Assembly (NCBI GenBank): GCA_030697175.1
Contig: JAUYQR010000005.1
Location: 124,001-188,000 of the forward strand
Source of the DNA: Paracoccaceae bacterium
GTDB taxonomy: Bacteria > Pseudomonadota > Alphaproteobacteria > Rhodobacterales > Rhodobacteraceae
Direction: 5' to 3'
Length of the DNA stretch: 64,000 nt
The translations under genes were made by a program, and so were the position numbers. This document shows, piece by piece, positions 8,949 through 19,383 of the stretch. The notes beneath the pieces are model-generated. The model was not told where the DNA came from, ran no database searches, and worked only from the letters and a program-made list of their open reading frames with translations. Every line of letters begins with the position of its first letter. Position 1 is the first letter of the stretch.

Positions 8949-9956
8949 ATGCGCAGTTTCACCCTGCCTTTGGCCCTGATGGCCGGGCTTGGCCTGACCG
9001 CCCCAGTCGCCGCGCAAGGCGATTTCGAGGATGTGATCGGGGGAATCGCCCAGACGCTGATCCAGCAGGAGCTGGACCGCAACGCCTATATCGCGGCGCA
9101 GACGGCGAACACGCCCGCAGCCTACCGCGATTATCTGGCGAAATTTCCAAAGGGCCAATACCGGGTGAACGCCGAGCGCGCGCTGGAGCGGCTGGGCGCG
9201 CCAGTCGAAGGGTCGGCGGCGGCGGCGGCACAGATCGAGGCGCGGCTGGGGATCAGTTTTGCACAGCGGGTCGCGGTGCAGCGGGAACTGACGCGGCTGG
9301 GCTACCGGACCTACGGCACGGACGGGGTCTGGGGGCGCAATACCCGCAGCGCGATTGCCGGGTGGCAGCGCGACAGGGGTGACGCGGCGACCGGGTATGT
9401 GACCGAGGCGCAGGTGCGGCTGCTGCTGCGGGGCGCGGTGGTGACGCCGCCGGATGATGGCACGACGGCGGGGACGCTGTCGGCGGCGCAGACCGAGGCG
9501 GGCTTGCGGCTGACGCGCACGCAGCGGGTGACGATCCAACGGCAGTTGAGCGACCTTGGCTATGACGCGGGGGTGGCGGACGGGCTGTGGGGCAGCCGGA
9601 CCCGGACGGCGATCAAGGGCTGGCAGCAGGCGAACCGACGGGCCGCGACGGGGTATGTGACAGCGGCGCAGGTGCGGCTGATTGCGCAACAGGCGGGGAG
9701 TGCTGCACCGCCAGCGGATGACGAGGTGAATGGCGCGGCGCTGGAAGAGCAGCTTTTGGGCCTGACGCTGGACGAGCGGGTGGACGTGCAGCGGCGGCTG
9801 CGGCGGCTGGGCTATGACCCCTTGCGCACCGACGGGACGTTCGGGGCCGGGACGCGGCGGGCGATTGGCGAGTGGCAGGCGGATGAGGGCGTCGAGGCGA
9901 CGGGGTATCTGACGGCGGATCAGGTCCGGCTCATTCGGGTGGAAACCGGGGGCTGA
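8949..9956 (+). CDS. Secreted protein with three peptidoglycan-binding domains
   Basis: A 335-residue exported protein. Residues 1-23 form a signal peptide ending AAQG. Three PG_binding_1-type repeats follow at about 96-161, 182-246 and 267-331, each with the pattern VQRxLxxLGY...DGxWGxxTRxAIxxWQ...GYxTxxQVRL. No amidase, transpeptidase or other catalytic domain is present, so it probably docks on the cell wall as a structural or adaptor protein. Flanking genes give no further clue. Confidence 0.85.
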   Translation: MRSFTLPLALMAGLGLTAPVAAQGDFEDVIGGIAQTLIQQELDRNAYIAAQTANTPAAYRDYLAKFPKGQYRVNAERALERLGAPVEGSAAAAAQIEARLGISFAQRVAVQRELTRLGYRTYGTDGVWGRNTRSAIAGWQRDRGDAATGYVTEAQVRLLLRGAVVTPPDDGTTAGTLSAAQTEAGLRLTRTQRVTIQRQLSDLGYDAGVADGLWGSRTRTAIKGWQQANRRAATGYVTAAQVRLIAQQAGSAAPPADDEVNGAALEEQLLGLTLDERVDVQRRLRRLGYDPLRTDGTFGAGTRRAIGEWQADEGVEATGYLTADQVRLIRVETGG

Positions 9957-9978
9957 GCGGCGGGCGCGGGCTGGTCGT

Positions 9979-10836
9979 TCAGATCAGCACGTCCGCCGGC
10001 AGAGGCCGGTCAAAGACCGCAGCGGGCCAATCAACCCGCCAGTCCAGCTTTTGGACCGGAGCGGTCCGCAAGGCCATGGGGATGGCCTTGGGGAAATCGG
10101 CCCCGAGGCTTTCGCGCGCGGCCTGGAGGCTGTGGCTGAGTTCATGCTGGCGGTAGGTCATCGCGTCGACAATGGCGGAGGCTTCGGGATCTGTCTGCGC
10201 AAGCTGCATCATCAGATAGTGGACCCAGAAATATGGAAAGAACCGGCTTGCAGCGCCTTCGGGTGAGACGGGGTAAAGCAGATCGCGCCGCCAGCCGTTG
10301 AAGAACCTGACGTAGTCGTGGCCAAGGCCTCGGCTGGTTATCGCCTTGAGGAACATCCGTTTGCCGATCGGATAATCCGGCTGGATGCGCGGCATCAGAT
10401 CCAGAGTGACGCGGGGGTGTGTCCAGTAGTCGAGAATTTTCTGGTCAAGCGCGCGGATGAAATGGTTTTCCGCCTTTGCCATGATCAGATAGCTTGCCAG
10501 CCGCCAGTGCCGCGGCGATGCGGAATAGACAAAGAAACCGCTGCTGCCAGAATAGAGGTTAAACCAGTGCGACAGCGGAACGACCGGCAGCAAGGTTGCA
10601 TCGACCCAAAGTCCCCCGTGCAGACGCAAAAGCCGGATGCGCAGTATATCGGACTGGGCCTGAATCGGTAAGCGGCGCACATCAAAGGGAAAATCGCCCA
10701 GCAGGCGAGGAATGTCGGCGGCGCTCAACACTTCGAGGGTGGCGTCGGGGTTCATTTCTTCCCACGAGCGCAAGCAGTTCCTGACGACTGCCGGCGCGTT
10801 TTCACGGCCGCTGTCCCAGAACGAAAATATCTTCAT
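9979..10836 (-). CDS. Capsular-polysaccharide-type glycosyltransferase (Caps_synth family)
   Basis: A 285-residue protein. The pattern QAQSDILRIRLLRLHGGLWVDA, containing the DxD-like acidic site, and the start MKIFSFWDSG match Caps_synth glycosyltransferases that use nucleotide sugars. ATG 10836 is preferred to a TTG at 10857 because AAGG is well spaced. It stands alone between a plus-strand gene and thyX, and its base composition looks a little poorer in GC than its neighbours, which may point to acquisition. The sugar and acceptor are unknown. Confidence 0.78.
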   Translation of the reverse strand: MKIFSFWDSGRENAPAVVRNCLRSWEEMNPDATLEVLSAADIPRLLGDFPFDVRRLPIQAQSDILRIRLLRLHGGLWVDATLLPVVPLSHWFNLYSGSSGFFVYSASPRHWRLASYLIMAKAENHFIRALDQKILDYWTHPRVTLDLMPRIQPDYPIGKRMFLKAITSRGLGHDYVRFFNGWRRDLLYPVSPEGAASRFFPYFWVHYLMMQLAQTDPEASAIVDAMTYRQHELSHSLQAARESLGADFPKAIPMALRTAPVQKLDWRVDWPAAVFDRPLPADVLI

Positions 10837-10948
10837 GCGCGCAAGCCCTTGCCCCAAACAGACGCAGTATAGACCAAAATCCGGTTTGGTCGGTGGAATT
10901 TCAGGGGGGACGGTCGCGCATCCGGGCCGGCGTTGATGCCGGTGTCGG

Positions 10949-11854
10949 TCACCCGATGACCCCCTCGAACTCTCGCCATTCGCCTTTTGACATGCCGGAG
11001 GTTTCCTGGGTCACCGTTTCGCCTGCGAGACGGCGTTTCAGCACGGCCAGTGCCTTTGCGCTGAGCGTCACGCCGCCCATGCGGTAATCTTCGAATGCCG
11101 CGTAGGCGAGGGGAACCCAGTCCTTGACGCAGGCGGCAATCGCCTCGGCGTAGACGCGGATTTCGTATTGGGCGTGGGCGTCGGCGCGCAGGCGCAGGAA
11201 GTGGAACAGGTTGTGCAGGTCGACCTTCCAGTACCACTGGGTGTAGATGTTGGCGGGCAGGTTCATCCGGGCAAGCTCACGGGCGAGGCCCTGCTGGCCG
11301 TCCTGGGAGAGCATCGCCTCGTAATGGTCGTAGGCGCGGTTGGCGTCGGATTTCAGCAGGTCGAGGACGCGGGCGGCTTCCTCGCCTTGCAGCACCTCGC
11401 CCCGGCCCTGGTTGTTGACGGTCGACTGGGCGGCAAGCTGGTCGGGGGCGGGGATGTAGAACTCGCGGTCGAGGATCGAGTAGCGGGCGGAGTATTCGTT
11501 GACGTTGGCGGTGCGGTGGCGGATCCACTGGCGGGCGACGAAGACCGGGAGTTTGACGTGGAGCTTGATCTCGCACATCTCGAACGGGGTGGAGTGCCAG
11601 TGGCGCATCAGGTAGCGGATCAGGCCCTCGTCGTTCTGGACGTGTTTGGTGCCGGCGCCGTAGGAGACGCGGGCGGCCTGCACGATGGCGGCGTCGTCGC
11701 CCATGTAGTCGATGACGCGGATGAAGCCGTGGTCAAGCACGGGGTGGGCGCGGTAGAGATGGGCCTCCATCCCTTCGCTGACGGCGCGGAGGGTGGGGCG
11801 CGGGGTGGCGCGCTGGGCTTCGATCTCGGCGATCTGGTCGGGGGTGAGGGGCAT
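10949..11854 (-). CDS. thyX: FAD-dependent thymidylate synthase
   Basis: Makes dTMP from dUMP using methylene-tetrahydrofolate and reduced flavin. The signature RHR-x7-S is present at Arg112-Ser122, within [16 protein letters not shown]. The 301-residue length agrees with alphaproteobacterial ThyX. No thyA is seen in the window. It is a monocistronic minus-strand gene whose start faces gloA, 91 bases away, so the two probably use divergent promoters in that gap. Confidence 0.95.
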   Translation of the reverse strand: MPLTPDQIAEIEAQRATPRPTLRAVSEGMEAHLYRAHPVLDHGFIRVIDYMGDDAAIVQAARVSYGAGTKHVQNDEGLIRYLMRHWHSTPFEMCEIKLHVKLPVFVARQWIRHRTANVNEYSARYSILDREFYIPAPDQLAAQSTVNNQGRGEVLQGEEAARVLDLLKSDANRAYDHYEAMLSQDGQQGLARELARMNLPANIYTQWYWKVDLHNLFHFLRLRADAHAQYEIRVYAEAIAACVKDWVPLAYAAFEDYRMGGVTLSAKALAVLKRRLAGETVTQETSGMSKGEWREFEGVIG

Positions 11855-11945
11855 GGGGTGGCCTTTTGGATGAGTCGCCTGCGACTATATCTTGCGGGCG
11901 GCTGCGGGGATACCGCAACATGACGGGAACATGAGGAGAGACGGG

Positions 11946-12374
11946 ATGGCGATACGGTATTTGCACACGATGGTGCGGGTGAAGGATCTGGAGGCGTCGA
12001 TGGCGTTTTATGCGCTGCTGGGGCTGGAGGAGACGCGGCGCTACGAGAACGAGGGCGGGCGGTTCACGCTGGTGTTCATGGCGCCGCCCGGGCAGCCGGA
12101 ATGTCCGGTGGAGCTGACCTGGAACTGGGATGGAGACGAGGGGCTGCCGTCGGATGGGCGGCACTTTGGCCATCTGGCCTATGAGGTGGACGATATCTAC
12201 GCCACCTGCGCGCATCTGCAGGCGAACGGGGTGGTGATCAACCGCCCGCCACGGGATGGGCGGATGGCGTTCGTGCGGTCACCGGACAATATCTCGGTGG
12301 AGTTGTTGCAGAAGGGTGGGGCGCAGGCGGTGGCGGAGCCTTGGGCGTCGATGCCATCGGTTGGGCATTGGTAA
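11946..12374 (+). CDS. gloA: Lactoylglutathione lyase (glyoxalase I)
   Basis: Detoxifies methylglyoxal by isomerising its glutathione hemithioacetal. The 142-residue protein has the VOC fold and GloA-type metal ligands: His in LHTMVRV, Glu in VELTWN, His in HFGHLAY and Glu in SVELLQ. The ATG at 11946 is preferred to an in-frame ATG 15 bases upstream because AGGAGA is then well placed. It is followed by three hairpins and then by ribD in convergent orientation. Confidence 0.9.
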   Translation: MAIRYLHTMVRVKDLEASMAFYALLGLEETRRYENEGGRFTLVFMAPPGQPECPVELTWNWDGDEGLPSDGRHFGHLAYEVDDIYATCAHLQANGVVINRPPRDGRMAFVRSPDNISVELLQKGGAQAVAEPWASMPSVGHW

Positions 12375-12385
12375 GGCGGCGGAGC

Positions 12386-12463
12386 GGGGGGGGTCACACC
12401 CCCCAGTCCCGGCCCGGTCACGGGCCGGGCGTTCTTCGCGGAAACCCTCCACTGGAGGGTTTC
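12386..12463. terminator. Cluster of three hairpins between gloA and ribD
   Basis: Three consecutive inverted repeats follow gloA: a GGGGGGT / ACCCCCC stem (about 12386-12404), a 9-bp stem CCCGGCCCG / CGGGCCGGG with loop GTCA (12408-12429), and a 10-bp stem GAAACCCTCC / GGAGGGTTTC with loop ACT (12441-12463). They lie between convergent genes and could terminate in both directions. There is no long T run. Confidence 0.6.
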
Positions 12464-12486
12464 TGATCGCTCATCACCCCCGCCGT

Positions 12487-12508
12487 GGGATATTTGGGGA
12501 AGAGGAAG
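12487..12508. repeat. Partial copy of the GAGTATTTGGGAAAAG-type intergenic repeat
   Basis: The sequence GGGATATTTGGGGAAGAGG resembles the core GAGTATTTGGGAAAAGAG of a longer intergenic element near 42763 and a related one near 19270. It overlaps the last bases before and within the ribD stop region. Only the core is preserved here. Confidence 0.4.
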
Positions 12509-12511
12509 CCG

Positions 12512-13609
12512 TCAGAAGGACCAGAGGCTGAAGGTGTCCGGGCCGAGGGTTTGCGTTTCCCGCAAGGTGAGGCGGGGGGCTTCGGCTAGGGTCTGGAGGC
12601 CGAGGGCGGCGAGGGTCGGGGTGCCGTCGGCGCCGATCAGCGCGCCTGCGGTGAAGAGGGCGAGGTCGTCGACGAGGCGGGCGCGGATCAGGGCGGCGGC
12701 GAGGATGCTGCCGCCTTCGCTGAGGATGCGGGTGAGGCCTTTGGCGGCCAGGGTTTGCAGGGCGGCCGGGAGGTCGAGGTGGCCTTCGGTTTCCGGGGTT
12801 TCGATCAGGGTGGCGCCGGTGGCCGACCAGGCTTTGCGGGCTGTATCCGGGGCGCTGGGGCCGTGGAGGAGCCAGGCGGGGTGAAGGCGCGCGGTGCGGC
12901 CGAGGCGGCTGTCGGGGGTGTGTTTCAGGGTTCGGTCGAGGACGATGCGGACGGGTTGGCGCGTGGCGCCCATGTCGCGGGCGGTGAGGTCGGGGTCGTC
13001 GGCCAGCGCGGTGCCGGAGCCGACCATGACGGCGTCATGGGCAAGGCGCATCGCGTGGACCTTGCGGCGGGAGAGGGGGCCGGTGATCCAGCGGGACTCG
13101 CCGGTGGCGGTGGCGGTGCGGCCGTCGAGGCTTGCGGCGAGTTTCAGGGTGACGAAGGGCAGGCCTTGCGTCACGCGCTTCAGGAAGCCGGCGTTGAGGT
13201 GGGTGGCCTCTGGCCCAAGCACGCCTTCGGTGACGGCGATGCCTGCGGCGCGGAGCATGGCGTGGCCGTTGCCGGAGACGCGGGGGTCGGGGTCGGTGAG
13301 GGCGGTTACCACTCTCGCCACCTTCGCGGCGATCAGGGCTTCGGCGCAGGGCGGCGTCACGCCGTGGTGGGCGCAGGGTTCAAGCGTGACGTAGACGGTC
13401 GCACCTTCGGCCAAAGCGCCAGCCTGTTGCAGGGCGCGGACCTCGGCGTGGGGGCGGCCACCGGGTTGGGTCCAGCCGCGGCCGACGATGAGCCCGTCCT
13501 TGACGATGACGCAGCCGACGGCGGGGTTGGGCCAGGTGTTGCCGAGGCCCCGCGCCGCGAGGCGCAGGGCGTGGGCCATGTGACCCGAATCATGGACTGG
13601 GTCTGTCAC
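12512..13609 (-). CDS. ribD: Bifunctional riboflavin deaminase/reductase
   Basis: Performs deamination and side-chain reduction of the pyrimidine intermediate of riboflavin synthesis. The N-terminal deaminase domain (about 1-145) has zinc motifs HAE (54-56) and [11 protein letters not shown] (Cys79, Cys88); the C-terminal reductase domain (about 150-365) has the [11 protein letters not shown] start. Its ATG overlaps the nrdR stop by four bases (ATGA), so the two are translationally coupled. The usual next genes ribE and ribBA are absent; ribD ends against gloA. Confidence 0.95.
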   Translation of the reverse strand: MTDPVHDSGHMAHALRLAARGLGNTWPNPAVGCVIVKDGLIVGRGWTQPGGRPHAEVRALQQAGALAEGATVYVTLEPCAHHGVTPPCAEALIAAKVARVVTALTDPDPRVSGNGHAMLRAAGIAVTEGVLGPEATHLNAGFLKRVTQGLPFVTLKLAASLDGRTATATGESRWITGPLSRRKVHAMRLAHDAVMVGSGTALADDPDLTARDMGATRQPVRIVLDRTLKHTPDSRLGRTARLHPAWLLHGPSAPDTARKAWSATGATLIETPETEGHLDLPAALQTLAAKGLTRILSEGGSILAAALIRARLVDDLALFTAGALIGADGTPTLAALGLQTLAEAPRLTLRETQTLGPDTFSLWSF

Positions 13610-14073
13610 TCGTCGCCGGCAGCGCCGGGCCGGAGTTCGCTGACGAAGCCGTCGAAATCGTCGGCGGTCTGGAAGTTCTTGTAAACGCTGGCGAACCGGA
13701 CGTAGGCGACGGTGTCGATCCGGGCCAGGCTTTCCATCACGATCTCGCCGATGACCTTTGACGAGATGTCGGTGTCACCAAGGCTTTCGAGGCGGCGGAC
13801 GATGCCGGAGATCATCTGGTCGATCCGCTCGGGGTCGATCGGGCGTTTCTGCATCGCGATGCGGATCGAGCGTTCCAGTTTGGTGCGGTCGAAATCCTCG
13901 CGCTTGCCGGAGGATTTGATCACGACGAGGTCGCGCAACTGCACGCGTTCATAGGTGGTGAAGCGACCACCGCAGGCCGGGCAGAAGCGCCGCCGACGGA
14001 TGGCCACATGGTCTTCGGCGGGGCGCGAGTCCTTCACCTGAGTGTCGATATTGCCGCAGAATGGGCAGCGCAT
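13606..14073 (-). CDS. nrdR: Transcriptional repressor NrdR
   Basis: Zinc-ribbon/ATP-cone repressor of ribonucleotide reductase genes. The 155-residue protein has Zn ligands Cys3, Cys6, Cys31 and Cys34 (MRCPFCG and [10 protein letters not shown]) followed by an ATP-cone domain from about 49 to 139 starting [12 protein letters not shown]. The ATG at 14073 gives the invariant start MRCPFCG. It precedes and overlaps ribD, an arrangement widespread in alphaproteobacteria. Confidence 0.96.
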   Translation of the reverse strand: MRCPFCGNIDTQVKDSRPAEDHVAIRRRRFCPACGGRFTTYERVQLRDLVVIKSSGKREDFDRTKLERSIRIAMQKRPIDPERIDQMISGIVRRLESLGDTDISSKVIGEIVMESLARIDTVAYVRFASVYKNFQTADDFDGFVSELRPGAAGDE

Positions 14074-14257
14074 CGGCCCCCTCCTTGCTTGTTGGTGTCT
14101 GTCCTGCCTCAAGGTCCGGGTGTTTCCCCCGGTTCTTGACGCTGACTATAGGAGATGGGGACGGATATGGGGAAGCGGTATATGCAGGCTACTGCATCTG
14201 GGGGCCGGGGTGTGGCGGCGGGGACTCAGGGGGGTGGCTGACGGTCGGGCTGCCCGC

Positions 14258-14281
14258 AGATGGACCCTGAGATGGACCCTG
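14258..14281. repeat. Perfect 12-bp tandem duplication
   Basis: AGATGGACCCTG occurs twice back to back. It lies in the 288-base gene-free stretch between nrdR and the ABM-family gene, where I see no other clear element. Function unknown, possibly replication slippage. Confidence 0.7.
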
Positions 14282-14361
14282 CGGTGCGACATTTGCGCCG
14301 ACACCGGGCGACGGCTGGATGCCGCCTTTTTCGGTTGGCCGATGGCGACCGCGTTTGCGGT

Positions 14362-14676
14362 TCAGGTCATCGACATGTGGCCCATGTGCAGGGCGACTTC
14401 GCCCGACCAGGGTTCGGTCACCCCGCGCCCGCCGCCAAGGTCTTCGAGGATCGGGCGCAGCTTGTCGAGGCTGGCGATCATCGCCGGTCGGGCGGCGGCA
14501 AGAGCGTCCAGCCCATCCCATTCGCCCACCACGATGAAGCCACGTTCGCCGGTGCGAACCAGCCAGAAATTGCGGGCTCCGGTCAGCGACTTGAAGTCGA
14601 AGTCATTGTGAAGGTTGACGAAATCTGACTCTTTCCCCGGCTTCACTCGCATATGCACAACATTCATCGCTGTCAT
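14362..14676 (-). CDS. Antibiotic-biosynthesis-monooxygenase (ABM) domain protein
   Basis: A 104-residue protein of the dimeric ferredoxin-like ABM/YgiN fold: VVHMRVKPGKESDFV at the N-terminus, then a conserved NFWLVRTGERGFIVVGEWDGLDAL core. Many members are small quinol or haem-related monooxygenases, but many have no known activity. ATG 14676 is chosen because GGGGAGGGG lies just upstream; a GTG or ATG farther up would cover that site. It is a single minus-strand gene downstream of an unrelated small gene. Confidence 0.75.
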   Translation of the reverse strand: MTAMNVVHMRVKPGKESDFVNLHNDFDFKSLTGARNFWLVRTGERGFIVVGEWDGLDALAAARPAMIASLDKLRPILEDLGGGRGVTEPWSGEVALHMGHMSMT

Positions 14677-14773
14677 GGCATCCCCTCCCCAGGTCATGCT
14701 GGGTTCAAGGATAGCATGGATTGCGGTGAGTCGGTCGGAGTGATCAAGTCGAAGAGATCAGTGCGCGCAGTTA

Positions 14774-15150
14774 TCAGCTTTGCTGGGCCGCCCGGATCGT
14801 CTCGAGCCAGCGTGTCGCAGTTTTCGCGTCTGGAATGCGCAAAGTGATTTCACCCTTGTTGGTCAAGCGGGCCTCCGGAATTGCCGTCATAAACGCTTCC
14901 GGGGTGATCTTTCCTCGTCGCAGTTCCGGCTTGCGAATATAGCCCAGAACCCACTCATCATTGGGAATTGCAGCAAAGCAGAACTCGTCGCCCCGCTTGA
15001 TCCGCAGGCTATTGAGAAAGCCTTGCTCGTGCGCAGACACAGAAAAATCGCCTGAGTTCGAAAACCCCTCAACAATCAAGTCAAAGGCAGCTTTCGCGTC
15101 AGCAGTAGCAATTTCGTCACGCAGGTCGGCTATTTTCACGACGTGGATGC

Positions 15151-15154
<4 letters not shown>
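14774..15154 (-). CDS. Hypothetical protein translationally coupled to rpoD
   Basis: A 126-residue protein that I do not recognise. It is soluble-looking with mixed helix and strand, and contains [29 protein letters not shown]. It starts with GTG, and that codon overlaps the rpoD stop as GTGA, so ribosomes finishing RpoD could reinitiate here. Base composition is visibly poorer in GC than in rpoD and dnaG, and codon choice is less biased, which suggests later acquisition. No toxin, antitoxin or anti-sigma motif is evident. Confidence 0.7.
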
Positions 15155-17145
<1,991 letters not shown>

Positions 17146-17220
17146 GTGTGCTCCTGGGGGGCGAATCGAGGCTGGTTGGATCGAATCAATAACGCGAATC
17201 AGACCGAGGGAAAGGCCGAA

Positions 17221-19146
17221 TCAGCGGTTTTTCTTTACCCAGACCTCGCTATCGATCAGGGATTGCAGATGTCTTGACAGGGCGAGCCGATCTTCGCCCA
17301 AGTCGGTTGCGTCAGAGCGGTCCGGTTTTTCCGACCGGTGCCGTGCTTCGGCGGCCTTGGAGAGCCGCCAGGTGAGGCCCTCGTCGGGCAAACCGCCCAA
17401 GTCTTCGACGGCCTCCTCGATCTCGCGCCGGGCACCGCGCTGGGCATCAAGCTTTGCCAACTCCTCGGCAAGGCAGAGGGTTGCAAGGGCTGCGTCCTCG
17501 GTGTTGCGGACCGGCGGAGCAATGATGACGTGGGGTCGGCGCATCAGCGCGTCAAGGGCGGCGGGGGCGGTTTCGGTGATGCGGCTGCGAAGATCCGGGT
17601 CGTCGGCATGGGCCAGGATCAGGCGGCGCAGGGTGGTGTGATCCTCGCCGGTCAGGTCGAGACGTTCGAGGGCGGTCTCGAAACGGTGGATCAGGGCGGG
17701 GTGGTGGATCAGGGTGGCGAGGATCACGGCCTCGCGCAGGGTTTCTTCCACCCCGCCGGCGGCTTGGGCCAGCAGCGACTGGCGGGTGGACGGGAGGGCG
17801 CCGGAGGGTGCGGCGTTGCGGCGGGTGCCGGGGCGGAACGGGCCGGGCTGGAACGGACGGGTGGTGCCGAATAGATCAAGGCGCAGGCGGCGCATTTCCT
17901 CGGCGTAGTGGCCGCGAATCGAGGGATCGGTGATGCGCTGGAGAGCGGCGCGCAAGGTCTTGTCGAGGGCGGCCTTGCGTTCGGGGCTGTCGAAGCTGCG
18001 GCCTTCGGTTTCGCGCGCCCAGAGCAGGTTGACCATCGGTTGGGCGGCGTCGAGGACGGATTTCATCGCGCCCGCGCCTTGGGCACGGATCAGATCGTCG
18101 GGGTCCATGCCGCCGGGAAGCATCGCAAAGCGCAGGCCCTTGCCCGCTTCCAGCAGCGGCAGGGCGAGGTCGATGACGCGCAGGGCGGCGGCCATGCCGG
18201 CCTTGTCGCCGTCAAGGGCGATGACGGGTTCGTTGGAGATGCGCCACATCAGGCGTAGCTGGTCTTCGGTGACGGCGGTGCCAAGGGGCGCGACGGTGGC
18301 GGTGAACCCGGCCTCGCTTAGCGCGATGACGTCCATGTAGCCTTCGGCCACGATCAGGGGCTGGCCCTTGCCGGCAGCCTCACGCGCGGGGGCGTGGTTG
18401 TAAAGGCTGCGGCCCTTGTCGAAAAGCTCGGTCTCGGGGCCGTTGAGGTATTTCGCCTGATCGGCCGGGTCCATCGCGCGGCCGCCAAGGCTGATGGCGC
18501 GGCCGCGCCCGTCGCGGATCGGAAAGATGATGCGGTTGCGGAAGCGGTCGTAGATGCCGCTGCGCTTGTCGGACCTGGCGGCAAGACCGGCATCCACCAG
18601 CAGGTCGGGCGCGATGCCCTTTTGCGCCATCGCATCGGCCAGGGCGGACCACGAAGCGGGGGCAAAGCCGATCTCCCAACGGTCCTGCGCCTCGGGCTTC
18701 AAGCCGCGCTTGGCGAGGTAGGCGCGGGCGTCCGACGCGGCGGAGGTCTTCAGTTGCAGGCGGAACCATTTGACCGCCTCTTCCATGACGCGGGAAAGAT
18801 CGGTGCGCCGGTCGGCCTTTTCCACGGCGCGGGGGTCTTGTGCGGGCATCGGCATCCCGGCCTCGGCGGCCAGCGCCTGCACCGCCTCCATGAAGCCGAT
18901 GTTTTCGGTTTCGCGCAGGAAGCTGACCACGTCGCCTTTGGCGTGGCAGCCGAAGCAGTAGTAGAACCCCTTGCGGTCATCGACGTGGAAGGAGGCGGAT
19001 TTTTCCTGATGGAACGGGCAGGGCGCCCACATGTCGCCGCGCCCCATGTTGGATTTGCGCAGATCCCAGGTGACCTTCTTTCCGACGACGGAAGAAAGCG
19101 AGACGCGGGTGCGCAGTTCGTCGATGAAACCGGGGGGCAGACTCAT
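17221..19146 (-). CDS. dnaG: DNA primase
   Basis: Makes RNA primers at the replication fork. The 641-residue protein has the CHC2 zinc finger (Cys43, His46, Cys64, Cys67), a catalytic core with TOPRIM motifs (VAEGYMDVIAL and ALDGDKAG) and a C-terminal DnaB-interaction domain. ATG 19146 (MSLPPGFIDEL) is chosen because it matches the start usual in Rhodobacterales; an ATG three codons upstream at 19155 is possible. It is the first gene of a dnaG-rpoD unit. Confidence 0.95.
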   Translation of the reverse strand: MSLPPGFIDELRTRVSLSSVVGKKVTWDLRKSNMGRGDMWAPCPFHQEKSASFHVDDRKGFYYCFGCHAKGDVVSFLRETENIGFMEAVQALAAEAGMPMPAQDPRAVEKADRRTDLSRVMEEAVKWFRLQLKTSAASDARAYLAKRGLKPEAQDRWEIGFAPASWSALADAMAQKGIAPDLLVDAGLAARSDKRSGIYDRFRNRIIFPIRDGRGRAISLGGRAMDPADQAKYLNGPETELFDKGRSLYNHAPAREAAGKGQPLIVAEGYMDVIALSEAGFTATVAPLGTAVTEDQLRLMWRISNEPVIALDGDKAGMAAALRVIDLALPLLEAGKGLRFAMLPGGMDPDDLIRAQGAGAMKSVLDAAQPMVNLLWARETEGRSFDSPERKAALDKTLRAALQRITDPSIRGHYAEEMRRLRLDLFGTTRPFQPGPFRPGTRRNAAPSGALPSTRQSLLAQAAGGVEETLREAVILATLIHHPALIHRFETALERLDLTGEDHTTLRRLILAHADDPDLRSRITETAPAALDALMRRPHVIIAPPVRNTEDAALATLCLAEELAKLDAQRGARREIEEAVEDLGGLPDEGLTWRLSKAAEARHRSEKPDRSDATDLGEDRLALSRHLQSLIDSEVWVKKNR

Positions 19147-19210
19147 GGGTTCCATATTGGGGCGCGGGACGCTGGTGTCCAGTTGCCAAGTTGAGCGGGC
19201 AAGCCCGCAA

Positions 19211-19290
19211 GCTTTTCTCTCGCCTCTGGCGCGGTTTCCGCGCCAACCGGCTCGGGCGTCGCTTCGCGGAGAGTATTTTTGAAAAGGGCA
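19211..19290. repeat. Dispersed intergenic repeat, copy near dnaG
   Basis: Contains TCTCGCCTCTGGC, then CCAACCGGCTCGGG (19243-19256), then GAGTATTTTTGAAAAG (19271-19286). The same three blocks in the same order and similar spacing occur at 42723-42778. Between blocks one and two each copy has its own short hairpin (here GCGG-TTTC-CGCG-like). It lies between dnaG and puuB. Confidence 0.65.
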
Positions 19291-19323
19291 AGACCTGCTG
19301 ATTGCGCTTTTTGCAAATAGTCC

Positions 19324-19366
19324 GGGGGCGGGTGTGGGGTGGGGGCGGGGTGGGGGCGGGGCGGGG
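19324..19366 (+). other. G-run tract, possible G-quadruplex
   Basis: The plus strand carries at least six runs of four or more G separated by one or two bases, such as GGGGTGGGGGCGGGG. It lies between the dispersed repeat and the puuB terminator hairpin. A quadruplex is possible on the plus strand. Confidence 0.5.
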
Positions 19367-19379
19367 CTGGCCCCCGCCC
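19359..19379 (-). terminator. GC-rich hairpin downstream of puuB
   Basis: An 8-bp stem GGGCGGGG / CCCCGCCC with loop CTGGC lies four bases after the puuB stop. It could end the amine-utilisation transcript, although no T run follows. Confidence 0.5.
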
Positions 19380-19383
19380 TTGG

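Noticed and set aside
10837-10857. Earlier TTG start for the Caps_synth glycosyltransferase
   Set aside because: The ATG at 10836 has better ribosome-site spacing and gives the usual family start.
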